NCBI GenBank assembly: GCA_951812925.1
Contig: OX638370.1
Span: 80,706,004-80,770,003, forward strand
DNA: 64,000 nt
Origin: Calliopum simillimum
Taxonomy: Eukaryota > Arthropoda > Insecta > Diptera > Lauxaniidae
Direction: 5' to 3'
The notes under the pieces are model-generated. The model made no database searches, was not told where the DNA came from, and worked only from the letters and a program-made list of their open reading frames with translations. The position numbers were made by a program, and so were the translations under genes. Below are positions 21,006 through 32,334 of this stretch, piece after piece; position 1 is the first letter of the stretch, and each line of letters begins with the position of its first letter.

Positions 21006-22729
21006 ATTGAGTATGGGAGGCGTATGTATGTATATTTCAGGGGTTTTTCAGACTACTTATGATCTAGACGATGGAATCCACCGGCTACTGGAACATTTCA
21101 ACAAAGAGCCTCTGTTTGTTTAGATCACAGAGTTCCAATTTTTTTTTTGGGCCTGTTGCCCAAAAATGGTATATAAGTAAAATGTACTTTCCTTAGATTT
21201 TAAAAACGATGGGCGAACTGGACCATTTTGTAAGAAACTAGCTTTGATAAATGCATCTCACGAAGTATTCTGTTTGCTTTGGATTAGACAGATTTTGATA
21301 TTTGTGGTATATTGTTCGTTAAAGACCTTCCATGTGAGGTTTGTGTAGGTTTAAGGAGATGTTTTTTTTCTGTTCTTCGAACCGATTTGGTATACCCTCA
21401 AGTACCTTAAGTTGTTTGTCTGGAACCCACACTTTTTGTATGGGAAACGTTTTCAATTGTGTTGGCCGGCTTTAATATTACCATAATTCCTGAATTTTTT
21501 TTGGACAAAAATATCGCATTGCAGGGAGTAAGATCCGTTGAACCTACGTCAGCCTGACTTAACTTCCCTATGAGCACAAGATGATATAATGATCACTTTA
21601 CGAGTACATGGGATATCAGTTATCACTGAAACTTAATTAAATAAGCCATTAGATGTTTCATATCTCTAAAACTGTTTCGATAACTCATGTGTCTAACAAT
21701 AGAAGTTTCATCAACCACGAAAAATGTTGAGCAGTGTAATTCACGCTTGATCCGGCTTCAAAAAACCGCAACATCAATTAAGCCAGCAAGCACACAAAAA
21801 CAACAAAAACAAGTTGAAAAAATGCACGGCACATCGCGGGTTAATGAGCGATAAGCGGACGCGTTTGCAAACAATTGTACTGTGTGTGCATCAGTCTGAT
21901 TTTTTCGGCGCTACGTCTGTCTGTCTGTCTGTCCAACGGTCTGTCTCCCAACAACTATTCAGTTGTTGAATCGTTGAAACATTCGTCGTCGCATGTTACT
22001 TAGTTTCAGCTTCTGATTGATGTTTGAAAGCAAAATATTTCGATTTACTCGATAGCAATCGTTGCGTCCCAGGCAATTTGAGAGATACTACTGCTGCTGT
22101 TGTGTTGTTGTTGTTGTTGTTTTTATTGGCGGTGTCGAAATTTAATTTTTGTTTTTTTAATTGGAAAAATCCGTCAGCAGTCCCCCATGTCAGTAACTTA
22201 TCATCGCTTATCAGCTCTGTGGGTTTTAGACTGCACATTAATACAAATAGTTTATTCGATAGTTTTCTTATCTCCGTTGCTGTTGTTGTTCACATTCACA
22301 CAATGTTGGCGCGGCTTAGACACGTTTAGCAGCTGTAAAGTTATTGACCCTTAATCTAGCACGCTTTTCGGAAGCTACAAAGGTCCATTTTGATTTAGAC
22401 GGTACTTGTAGTAGTGCAACGTAAAGTTTAGAATAATGTTGCTGCTATCAGCTTTGCATTAGCAATAACAGCAACATCTCTAGTAAATATTTTTAAAGTC
22501 AATATACGCATTTTCTTAATTGATTTTTAGGTTCATTACTATCATTTCCGTTTGATTCATGTGTAGAGTCATGTGATTTTTGACTGATCATCAAAAGCAA
22601 ACACTTTGTTTTTAGAACTGCAATGTATTTGTTAAATGTTAAGTGTTTGAAGTTGTTTCTTTTCGAAAATATAAAAAAGTTGAGAGTTTAACTCAACGAA
22701 CTTGAACAGGAAGTTTTCCGCGCCTTATA
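21006..22729. other. interval with microsatellite island, no gene
   Basis: 21006-21720 is ordinary AT-rich text. 21780-22400 is more GC-balanced, with a GTCT run at 21915-21935, CTGCTGTTG/TTG runs at 22090-22125 and 22275-22290, and CAGCAAC near 22465. No exon-like frame with plausible splice sites was recognised. Confidence 0.4.
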
Positions 22730-23180
22730 GCATAGACAGACGACAGCGTTAAAGGTGTAATGCAATTGAAAATTTTACACTTTTAACAGTTTGTGCATTA
22801 AGTAAACAGCTGATTTGTTTGTTTAAAATGAAAAAAATTTATTTGGTTTTTACCTTAACATATTTGTTATTTAGCTTAGAATTCACTCTTGCTCACATTT
22901 ATTGTGGTTACAATTTATTTATATTTTTTGAATGAAGTGACACTTATAAATTTAATCAATTCACTTCAAAATTGACAGTCATATGTTTTGTTTCTGTCAA
23001 ATTGTTACAATCAATTACAGTTATCGACAGCGTAACCGTGCTGAAATAGTTGATTTTAGTACGAATCCACCTTGATTTCATGCATTAGTGCTGGAGTCGA
23101 TGCGTATTAAGATGGAGATTATGCACAAGTAAATTCGGATTAAGATGCTGATGCGGATAAACGCTGTCGTCCGTCCATGC
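22730..23180. mobile_element. TA-flanked MITE, ends GCATAGACAGACGACAGCG
   Basis: The left end GCATAGACAGACGACAGCGT is inverted at the right (ACGCTGTCGTCCGTCCATGC), with TA directly outside each (22728-22729 and 23181-23182). It is 451 bp with an AT-rich interior and no transposase. The AGACAGACGRCAGC motif is shared with the 9906-10217 hairpin, and a single similar end (CCCACTGTCGTCCATGCT) lies at 41575-41592. Confidence 0.7.
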
Positions 23181-23285
23181 TATTAAGCATAATGTTCTGT
23201 TTTGGAATTTAGAATTGAAAATTCCGCAACTTCATCAATTTCTAGGCTCAATTTTCACCTCTGTCTAGTTCAGTATAGTTTTGTC

Positions 23286-24521
23286 AAAGTGTGATCCAAT
23301 AAGAGTTCCTACTTTTTTTTTTATTTAAAATACATAAAAATCAATGCATTGATGCAAATCTTTATTTGGAATTATAGTTCGGTTGCTACAACTCAATATC
23401 TAAAAATTATTTTGTTCAAATGTTGCCCACGACTAGCTCTTAAATGGTTCATTCTGTGGGTCCAATTTTCGACAATTCTTTTGAGCATATCGGCCGGTTT
23501 TCCTTGAATAACACGAGTTATGTTGATTTCCAAAGCGCCAATAGTTTCGGGTTTGTCGACATAAACAAGTGATTTAACATATCCTCAAAGAAAGTAATCC
23601 AATGGCGTCAAATCACATAATCTTGGTGGCCAATTAACAGGAGCATTTAATGAGATGCTGTTTTCATTGAACGTTTCCCTCAATAAAGCGATTGTTTCTC
23701 TAGCTTTATGGCATGTTGCGCCATCCTATTGAAACCAGAGGTCGGCTATACTAATATCCTGAACAACAAAAATTTATTGATCATTGCTTTTTAGCGAGCA
23801 GCATTGACCGTAACACGGGGGCCATCCGCATTTTTGAAGAAATATGGTCCGATGATGCCTCCTGCCCGTAAACCACACAAAACAGTACATTTATTGGGAT
23901 GCATTGGAAGCCCATGGATTGTTTCTGGTTGTTCGATTGTTAACGTAGCCGTTCAACCAGAAATGAGCTTTGCCGCTCAATTTGATGTTGTTGTAAGGTC
24001 CATAAACCGAGATTAAAACGTATTCCAAGATCAGCCGGCTTCAATTCTTGCACGAGCTGTATTTTATAGGCCTTCAAACTAAGATCACGCCACAAGATAC
24101 GCCACAATGATTCTAAAGAAATGCCCAAAGCTTGAGATCGCCGACGAATGGATTGTTCTCAGTTTTCACGAACACTCTCTGCTACTGCAGCAATATTCTC
24201 TAAACTACGGGCTCTTTGCACTCTAGTTGAATGATGAATGTCCAATAGAGTAAAATTGCTTCAAAATCTGGTGATGGTGTTACGAATAGTGCATTCAGTT
24301 GGAATGGAAAATGATGTTGAAGAACTGAATAACATTCGCTAACTGATGACTAATTTTGGTAGTTAGTTTCCACAATTAATAAACTTCGTTCAGAAGTAAG
24401 TCTATTCATGGTTGAGTCGAATTGAATACTGGACACAAACGTCACATAGACAAGCCATTTGCCACATTACAGTTGTCAAAACACCTCAGTTGGAAAAGGG
24501 ACCTCATATTGGATCACCTTT
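23286..24521 (-). mobile_element. degraded mariner-type transposon
   Basis: The ends are AAAGTGTGATCCAATAAGAG on the left and, inverted, AAAGGTGATCCAATATGAGG on the right, TIRs of roughly 24 bp with a few mismatches. Inside, on the minus strand, lies a transposase relic spanning most of the 1.2 kb. This size and layout fit a full-length but decayed Tc1/mariner-superfamily element. The TA target duplication is not obvious at the present edges. Confidence 0.8.
23380..24409 (-). pseudogene. mariner-type (often annotated 'Tc3') transposase, broken
   Basis: Read on the minus strand from an ATG at about 24409 (MNRLTSERS). The clearest block is AYKIQLVQELKPADLGIRF (about 23990-24070), diagnostic of this transposase group. 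It is followed by 'FWLNG'-equivalent text, GLPMHPNKCTVLCGLRAGGI and GPYFFKN (about 23840-23920), a decayed 'QDGATCHTA' equivalent near 23720 and a 'SCD..PLDfFLWG' equivalent near 23600. The family transposase is a DD(E/D) enzyme that cuts and pastes DNA in the nucleus. Several stops and frame changes separate the blocks, so no functional enzyme is possible. The intact neighbouring TIRs suggest loss by point decay and not by truncation. Confidence 0.8.
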
Positions 24522-24631
24522 TATATTAAATGGATATATTAAGGTCCGTTAAAACATATTTTTTTGCCGAAAAATACATATAGTAAAATTAAAAAAATAC
24601 ATTAATTCTGATTTAGCAGCAATCTAAATAT

Positions 24632-25311
24632 ACACGGAGAGAATTTTGAGCTGTAAACAATCCCAAACCAATAAATTTTGGGTGTGATATTCAGCTTGTC
24701 CATAATTTTCTTGATATCAAGTAACAATGTGATTGTTTATCAAAAAAGTGAATATGCTCATTTGAGCTCAATTCAATTCAATTTGGGATAATTCATCAAA
24801 AATTTATTGAACTCATTTGTGCTTAACTCAGCCCTTTTGTACTTGTTTATAAAAAAAATAAATATTCCCATTTGTTCTTATTAATCAAAATATGAATATG
24901 ACCATTTTTGCCAATTCATTTTCAAAAATCAATGTACCAAAATGTCCAAAGACACCTCAGTATATCGTAACATCCCATTATGGGATTTCAGTAGTATTTA
25001 CTCTATAATAAATATCCGATTCAACTGTCGAGCAGGAATTATTCAAGCAGTAGATAACATAGTTATGTTGAGAATCATAAATACACAGAATGGGCTTATT
25101 TTTTTTTTTTTGATAAACAAGTACAAAATGGCATGCATTGAGTACAATTGGTCTTAATTATCAAAATTTATATTATGCCCAAATTTGAGCTTGAAATACG
25201 ATTAAGTTGGGCGTATATTGGGATGATTTTATGCTATATTGGGCTTAATTCTGAATATTTAATTTAAGAACGATTTGAGCTAGATTTTAGAACATTTTTT
25301 GCTCTTCGTGT
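24632..25311. mobile_element. MITE with ACACRGAGAG-type ends
   Basis: The left end ACACGGAGAGAATTTTGAGC is inverted at the right (GCTCTTCGTGT). Internal words such as 'tttgagct(c/t)aattc', 'aacaagtacaaaatgg' and its inverse 'ccttttgtacttgttt' make it partly palindromic. It is 680 bp with no transposase. The ACACRGAGA terminus is common in insect non-autonomous elements, and a solitary similar start is at 38817. Confidence 0.55.
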
Positions 25312-27690
25312 AGTAACAAGGGAAATTAGGTGGGTCGAAAAGAAATTCCACTGAAATTTTTATGAGTTCATTTCAAAATTCTGGACAAAATAACCAACAA
25401 AAGAAATAAATTAAGCAATAAATAGACAAAATAAGGTTAAAATGTAATATGTACGAGTATATCAAAGACATAAGTATTATTATACAATATCTCATTGGAT
25501 TTTCCGTGACATTGAAATTTCAAGTATATTAACACCAATTTCTGTATTTTTTTGTTTTCACCATAATATTCAATTATTTTACAATTGATTCATACAATGA
25601 TATTTAACTTGTAGAATAATTGTACAAAGTCGAATTATTTAGTAAACAATGACATGAAAATTTAAAAAAAGCAAAAAAAAAAAGCAATAACCATTATGTT
25701 ATTAAATAAAAATGAAATCGTAGTTATAGAAAAAAAGAAAAAAAAAAAAAAAAAATCACATTCCAGTTAAGAGTACCTACCAATTCATTTAATTCCGTCT
25801 AAATAGTTTTGCTTTTAATTTTTTTAACATACCTACTTGAACACCCTACAATTAATAACAAAATATTATATTCAAAATAAAACTTAGCACTGAAAATGCA
25901 TGGTATGAAAGACGTTTGGTAAAGTTTTCAAGATCTATGAGAACGTTTTAATTTAAAAGTATGTAACTTTCGGAGAGTTATCCTAAAAGAAGCTAATGAA
26001 AATGCTAATTTTTTTCCAGAATAACATATTCTTCTTATGTTGTTCATTTCGGAATGTTTAAAGTTCTCGAGAATTTTTAAAACATTTGAATGTTTTGACG
26101 ATTTCTTTTGGCATTTTTATTGGGATGACGCCACTTTATTTGCTTTACATAACTTTTACCCAAACGAAACATTTTCATTGAATGCGTTCCTGACGCTGAT
26201 TTTTGCTCTGACTTTCTCAGTTTTTTAAATTTTACGATGACTATTCTAGAAAATCTATCCCTAATATTAATTTAGAAATCTAAATTTTGGATAAATCTTG
26301 TCGTCAGAAACAGACAATAAAATAGTACCTATAAAAAATATTTTTATAAAGCATCTTTTCTGTTTTAATGACTTGAAATGTTCGAAGAAAATATTTTATG
26401 AAACATTTCGCTGAGGTCAATAGGCTTAATTTATAGCCCTTTATTGCCCTATAATTGGTGCTTATTTGATTTTAAGTCAATTTTCGTTTTCAATAGGTAT
26501 ATGTTATTACAACAAACCAAGGCGTTCGCACGTGACTAAAACAGAAGTGGTTTTCGCGCCCAATAATCCAAACGCCGATTTCAATGAAACCTAAGGTAAA
26601 AAGTATTTCAATGCATTGATGTCTCCTAAGAGTGATTTTGATTTTACCCAGAACATAGCCTTGTTTTTTAATTTAATTTTAATTACGGCCGCAGGGGACA
26701 TGTCGCGTAGGACATTTTTTCCACTATACAAATTTTGAATTGAAAATCTAGCGAATAACCTGGATTTTCCGATGCACTTTCCTTCGCCTTATTTTGTGAA
26801 GTTGACGTTGCATCACCAGTTTTTCCAAAGGATGTTTCTTGTCCTGATTCATTTTCATTAGTGATGAATTTTTTGTAGGAGCGTAGCATCGCCCATTTTC
26901 CCAGTGAACATTATTTGCTCTGTACACATTTATCAAATCTTAAAAACAATTTTTCACGGGTATGGTATGGTATGTCTTTTGTATAGGCTAAAAAAACATC
27001 AAAAACTATTTTTTCGTGGGTATTGCATTTCCGAGAAATTTGCAAAATACTAAAATATTGTGGTTGTTGTAGATGAGGAAAATTTCTACGCTGACTGCGC
27101 TTAGCTCTGTGAATTTAAAATGATGACTTCAATATGTAGGAAGTGATAGACCTTATTCTTTATATTTTTACATTTTAGAGAATTTGTTAGTTGTATTCTT
27201 ATAGGGACACCTAGAAGTCGACTAGAATCGTTTTTTATTTGGTTTTGTTATTTTTGATGTGCGTTCGTACGGGTTTTTTTTCTATTTAAAAAAAGTTTTA
27301 TTTTTTGCTTTATTCAAAAACACTTCATGGATAAAATACTGAAGCGTGTTAAATTCGCAGAATTTTAAACTTTAGCCAAACAAATAAATATATCTATGAG
27401 TATGTATGAACATAAATAAGTGATCACGCAAACGTATTTACTAAGTATTTCGTCACATGGAACCGAATCAGAAATTCAAAATGAAAACGAAATCGAAAAT
27501 TAGTAATAAACACAAAAAACAAGAAAAAAAACCAATAAAACAGTTAGTAATAAAAATAATAACATAAAAAACGAAATCCGCATAGTTGCTTAAAGTGATA
27601 CATATTTGAAAATAATTAAAATCATTATCGTCTTATATACACAGTACAAATTTACAATAAGATAGATGTTTATGATATTCTTCGTATGTA
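25312..27690. other. AT-rich interval, no gene identified
   Basis: There are long A runs at 25670-25690 and 25735-25755. A 63-codon frame at 26037-26228 and minus frames at 26683-26936 show no domain. 26940-27060 has a loosely repeated 'aaaacwatttttcrygggtat' word pair. I see no transposon ends. Confidence 0.4.
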
Positions 27691-27691
27691 C

Positions 27692-28225
27692 CCAGTCGTG
27701 CCATAAGTTCTGTTGCAAACTAAATATGATGTAAAAATTTAAGAAACAAGTTTTTAAATTATTTTGCAATTTTTATTTTTTAATTTAAAGATATTTTATC
27801 TTTCTAAGAATACAAAATATTACTCAAAATGATTGCCTTTTGTTTTGATGCAGGCTTTTAAACGGTCTGCCTTTGGGTTATAGCGGCACGTTTCCATTGA
27901 TATTGATGACGCTGCTCTAATAAGCGCTTGCTTGAGACTTTACAAATTTCAGTGGCGAGCTTTGTAAGCCACACGCCCTCTAACTCCGACCATAACTTGT
28001 AATCAAGAGGACTTAAGTCTGGAATTTCTGAGGGGCAATCTTTAGCTGAAATTAAAGCTAGAATATTCTAGCACAGTCTTGTGTTGTTTTAGCTTCATGA
28101 GCTTATGCAAATTCTTGTTGAAAAACCCAATATTCTCTACTGAAGAGCTCAGTTGTTAAGTTTTCCACAACGCCTTCCAAGACCACTGTTCTTTTTTGCT
28201 TCCTGGGATGACTTGTATGTCTAAG
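27692..28225 (-). pseudogene. mariner-like transposase C-terminal relic, 5'-truncated
   Basis: One TIR-like end, CCAGTCGTGCCATAAGTTCT, lies at 27693-27712. Upstream on the minus strand the decoded fragments read, in order, KRTVVLEGVVENLTTELFSR, YWVFQQEFA.AHEAKTTQD, then (other frames) PLDYKLWSELEGVW-like text near 27970, and finally GRPFKSLHQNK near 27850. This is the order of a mariner-family transposase: QQD.APAHKAKTTQ, then LNPLDYKLWS.LE, then the C-terminus. Only the last half to third of the protein remains and it has several frameshifts. The truncation point lies within about 30 bp of the CTAGT element starting at 28251. Confidence 0.72.
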
Positions 28226-28250
28226 AAATACACATCTGAAAAAAATTATC

Positions 28251-28956
28251 CTGCAGGCAAAAGGACTAGTTCAAATGTAGTTCATTAACTAGTCCCCTAA
28301 CAACCCGTACTAGTCCGACTTCAATCCCTTTTGCATACAAGCAACTATTCTTCTTTGTGTGTTAATGTTATACGAAATTTCAATTGTCCTCTTCTGCATT
28401 ACGTTTACACCAGTCTGGGGCTAGTTGTGGGATGAAGTAGTTTTTTAACAATTAGTCTTCAACCAGTGGTGTCGTGTGTGTGCTTTTTTGGTAGTTGAGC
28501 CTACATTTTCTTAAAATAAATTAAATTCATAACAACATTAATAAAAATGAATTCATTAATTTTATTTTTTTCTACAATTTAGTTTGGCTCACAATTAAAG
28601 TGACACAAATCACAAATTATTTCAGAAGCAAAAACGAAAATTGTATTATGTTTTCGTTACGATTCAAATTTATTTGCCCCCACAAACTACAAACTGATAT
28701 CAAATTGGCCCCCACTGCATCCCTTTTTCACTAGTTTCGGGCTAGTACTAAACGTAAACTAGTATTTTTTGTAGACTGTCTCATATTTTTACTGCAGGGT
28801 AGTAACCTTTTCTCTAAACAATGAAATGAGAAAATTTTCAAAAAAACCCTGCAGTAAGAATATGAGACAGCCCAGCAGTTCTCAAGTAGACAATTCGCCC
28901 AATATCACTAGCGAAGTAGCTAGCAAAACACGAACTAGTTCCTTTTTTGACCCCAG
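28251..28956 (+). mobile_element. CTAGT-rich TIR element, copy 1
   Basis: It starts CTGCAGGCAAAAGGACTAGT and ends with the inverse of CTGGGGTCAAAAAAGGAACT(AGTTC). ACTAGT words occur many times, both terminal and subterminal. It aligns over most of its length, in opposite orientation, with the element at 30481-31738 ('ccagtggtgtcgtgt', 'gtactagtccgacttcaatc', 'tctgcattacg(t/c)ttaca'). It is 706 bp with no transposase. A 99-bp hairpin is inserted at 28774-28872. Superfamily not assigned; no clear target duplication. Confidence 0.65.
28774..28872. repeat. 99-bp snap-back hairpin inside the CTAGT element
   Basis: GACTGTCTCATATTTTTACT followed by GCAGGGT is inverted as ACCCTGCAGTAAGAATATGAGACAG. 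The arms are about 28 bp with a loop of about 45 bp. It is absent from copy 2 at the matching place as far as I can align by eye, consistent with a nested insertion. Confidence 0.6.
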
Positions 28957-29595
28957 GTAATGCAAGCAGTCGTCAGTTCAATAATAACCCAGCAAAAAAT
29001 AAAACGAACACCTTCAGAAGTGGAGTAATCGTTGGATGTTCCGAAAAGTAGTGAAAAAACGAACTACTCCTTTTCGGCTTGATTAAGAAGCTCAAAAACG
29101 ATGTACACAATGCTTTCGTTTGATTTCGGGATTATTTCAGTAACCGAATGCGCTCGTATTTTTATTTTCATTTCAGTAATTTTATTGTTTCCATGGATTT
29201 CATTTTATTTTATTTTCTTGTTTGTGTTTTGTAGCGAAGGAAAATTTATTTCAATAATAATATGAAAATATTTTACTATTTCTGAATAGAATTATTTATT
29301 ACGGCGTAAACGGCAAAAAATCATTCATAAAGTATTTGGCGCTAAATGATGCAATTTTTCGTAAGAAAGAACAAATATTTCTTTGCAAGAGCAATGCAAT
29401 TAATAACATTTCCCATTTCAGAAGAATTCAGAAAATAAGGCTACAACTACTAATCATACATCCGACACACGAATATTGAACGTGAAGCACAATTAATTTA
29501 AATTTGCTATAATGAATTTAATATAATTTTTCTTGTGGTCTTCAACAAATACATTTAATTTTCTAAATATGGAAGTATTTTATTCATTTGCAGCT
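28957..29595. other. AT-rich interval, nothing identified
   Basis: 29000-29110 contains repeated 'cgaacta' and 'ggagtaatcg'/'actactcc' words, a weak hairpin. The rest is plain AT-rich text leading into the minisatellite. Confidence 0.4.
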
Positions 29596-29810
29596 GTTCA
29601 GATTGTGCCTTCCAATCGAAGGCATAAAATAATGTTCTGTTCATACTACGCCTTCCGATCGAAGGCACAAAATGATGTTCTGTTCAGATTGCGTCTTCCC
29701 ATTAAGGCACAAAATGATGTTCCATTCATACGGCGCCTTCCTATCGAAGGCACAAAATTATGTTTTGTTCAGATTGCGCCTACCAATGGAAGGCATAAAA
29801 TGATGTTTTA
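29596..29810 (+). repeat. 43-bp minisatellite, five units, each with a dyad
   Basis: Five tandem units start at about 29596, 29639, 29682, 29724 and 29767 (period 42-43 bp). The consensus contains GTTCAGATTGCGCCTTCC, then AATCGAAGGCACAAAATGATGT. Each unit carries the imperfect palindrome GCCTTCCNATCGAAGGC. The unit is not a multiple of three, so the 95-codon open frame across it cycles frames and is probably fortuitous. Confidence 0.85.
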
Positions 29811-30480
29811 TCGCAAATAAATTCAAAGACACACATTCGTTTTCCATAGCCAAAAAGAAGAAACCCGATCCCCGACTATTCCGATTGCACCTTCTTGTAG
29901 AAGCCAACAAAGGAATGATACGATGAGCGGCCAGCGCTGAATAAAAGGAAAGTGTATTCTGATGTGGCAATGGAATGATTCGAGCAACGAAAGGAATGTG
30001 CCAAACAGCTATGTTTGGATGATCAAACTTTCTGCTGGGAAAATATAAAACGTGAGCGATAAAAACGTTTGAATTTAAAATTTTCTTTGGAGAGACTTTT
30101 TTTAGTTTCAAAATTTGAGTAATTTTATTTATAAAAAAAAACAAAAAAAAAAAAAAACAAAATTAAGAAAAAAACAAAAATTTTTACAATTGTTTAAATA
30201 CGAATTTCACATAACTACGTCAATAAGCTTTATAGACGAATGAGCTAAAGACTTCGTAATTTATCTACATACATAGGTGAAAAACTTTGAAGCCCAGGTT
30301 CGAATCTCAGTGTGGGTTGTTTGATTTTTTTTTTTCTTTACTAAGAGAACGCCTTACAAGCAAGCTTCTTCTCACTAGTGATATAGCTAGTGAGCTGTAG
30401 AGCAAAGGGTGGCAATTGACCCCTGCCTATGACATGCACACGTTAAATTCGCCAGTTGAGAACAAATAAAGTACATAGAT
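29811..30480. other. interval with A-rich tract and a pol III box-like site
   Basis: A 128-codon minus frame (29758-30144) overlaps the minisatellite and has no domain. A-rich tracts occur at 30128-30180. At 30297-30308 GGTTCGAATCTC matches a box B, with a weak A-box-like 'atgagctaaagac' about 60 bp upstream, followed by a T run (30318-30334). This is a possible tRNA-derived relic, not a tRNA gene. Confidence 0.35.
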
Positions 30481-31289
30481 CTGGGAGGAACTAGTGCTAG
30501 CGATTTCGCTAGTTCGGTACTAGTTCCGTGAACTGAAGGGAGTCTACAAAAAATACTAGTTCACGATTAGTACTTTGTTATGAATATAATTTATCTTTAT
30601 ATAATTTATTTTAAAAATATGTAAACTGAAATAAAAACTAGTAAGGGTGTTACCTTTGGCCTGGCCAAACATTTAATACCCTACACAGCAGTATTTTGAA
30701 AATTTTTCTAATATGGGAAGTGCCACGCCCTCCAAATTCACCCAGTTTTTTCTCAGAGTTTGCATTTATAGTTCTTAGTATTTAAGTGAAATTTGGTTGG
30801 ATTATCTGAAAAAAAATTTTCAGAATAGCGTTTTGAAGCTTTTGCTTATATGGGAGGAGCCACGCCCTCTTGTCTGATTTTATCCAGTTTTTGCTTAAAG
30901 CTTGTATTTATAGTTTTTAGTGTCCGAGTCAAATCTAGTTTGATTATCTCAAAAAACGCTTTCAGTACAGCGTTTTGAAGCTTTTGCTTATATGAGAGGT
31001 GCCACGCCCTCTTGTCCAAATTCGACCAGCTTTTTCTCAGAGCTTGCGCTGATAATTCGCAGTATTTATGTGTATTTTGGTTGCATTGTTGTGAAATATA
31101 CTCCAAAATTTGCATTTTGAAGATATTTTTTGTATGGGCGGTAGGCGTGTCCGTTGACCGATTTGGCTCATTTTCCATCCCCCGAGCTAACTTTGACGAC
31201 GGAGGCTGTGTACCAAATTTCATTGAATTATCTTGCTTAGTTTTCCCAAAAAATGTATTTCCACACACAGCCGTTACCCAGCCAGCCAC

Positions 31290-31321
<32 letters not shown>

Positions 31322-31738
31322 ACAGACGGACAGACGGACAAAGCTATATCGACTCAGGAAGTGACGCTGATCAAGAATATATATACTTTTCCATATCTGC
31401 CACGCCTCCTTCTCTGCGTTACAAACGGAAGGACAAAGTGAATATACCCTGGGTGTAGGTTATAAAAAATGTTACCATAGGTTGACTAAACACGACACCA
31501 CTGGTTAAAGACTAGTTACTAAAAGACTACTTTTCACCACAAAGAGCCCCGGACTAGTGTAAGCGTAATGCAGAAGGAGACAGTTCAAATTTCGTAAGAC
31601 ATCTACACACAAAAAAAAAATAGTTCCTTGTTTGCAAGAGAGATTGAAGTCGGACTAGTACTGGTTGGAAGAGGACTAGTACTGGTTGGAAGAGGACTAG
31701 TTAAAGAACTTCACTTGAACTAGTCCGTTTGCCTGCAA
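30481..31738 (-). mobile_element. CTAGT-rich TIR element, copy 2, split by an INE-1-like insertion
   Basis: It starts CTGGGAGGAACTAGTGCTAG and ends with ACTAGTCCGTTTGCCTGCAAG, the inverse of the copy 1 start. The two outer parts (about 30481-30636 and 31469-31738) join to match copy 1 in opposite orientation. 'gtactggttggaagaggacta' is tandemly duplicated near 31660-31697. The INE-1-like copy sits between 'aactgaaataaa' and 'tgttaccatagg'. The insertion order is therefore element first, INE-1 later. Confidence 0.7.
30637..31468 (-). mobile_element. INE-1/DINE-1-like element, copy 2
   Basis: This is the best-preserved copy. It begins AACTAGTAAGGGTGTTACC with 'ggcctggccaaac'. Three 'gccacgccctct' units lie near 30722, 30859 and 31002. 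GTATGGGCGGTAGGCGTGTC is at 31133 and a CAGC/CAGA tetranucleotide run at 31277-31340. The mini-me core is at about 31343-31375, then the TA run, 'ctctgcgttacaaacggaag', and the end 'ccctgggtgtaggttataaaaa'. It is non-coding; the long frames on both strands here follow the repeat. It interrupts the CTAGT element. Confidence 0.88.
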
Positions 31739-32326
31739 GAAAGTGATGAAATTTTTTTAAAAATGATAGTTTCTCTTATGGTATTCCCTTTAGATTCAGA
31801 TGCATTCGAACCACTAATAATAATATCTATTTCATTTAAGTCCAGTATAATAAGATTTTCTGTTTAAAAAAATTAAATCCTTTATGTCTTCCTTAGAATC
31901 GATTTATTTTGGTGTGAAAATTGCTTTTATACAGCTTAGATTTTAAGAGCTATGGTCCAATGAAATCAGTCTAAATATAAAAATAAGGTCCTTAGTTTTT
32001 TTTTTTAATCGGTTTGTCTTGTAGTTTTAAAACAAATACTAAAATTCGAGAACGAAACACTGCTGCAAAATTGTTATGTCCGTGCTACCACTCAAACCGA
32101 AAAAGCTTTGTACTGAAGATTTCGAGAAGAATCTGTTTTAAATTTTTAAATAAAAGTTTTAATAAAAGTTATGCATTCTAATACATTTCTTACTGTACAC
32201 AACTAAATGGGATAGATATTTCTTAATATGTTTATTCGCTAATACGTTTTCACCACATGCGAAATTCACCTCATACGGTTATTATAAGTTTGTACTTTTG
32301 TTGCGGTTTGTGCGTTCGCTATATTA
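31739..32326. other. AT-rich interval, nothing identified
   Basis: Unique-looking AT-rich text with no frame, tandem repeat or inverted ends noticed before the hAT-type MITE. Confidence 0.4.
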
Positions 32327-32334
32327 ATACATAC

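Noticed and set aside
29596..29810. CRISPR-like array of dyad-containing repeats
   Set aside because: Units are contiguous with no unique spacers and the host is clearly eukaryotic; it is a minisatellite.
30846..31458. 147- and 148-codon frames on opposite strands
   Set aside because: They run along the body of INE-1-like copy 2, and similar frames occur at the same place in copies 1 and 3. These elements are non-coding.
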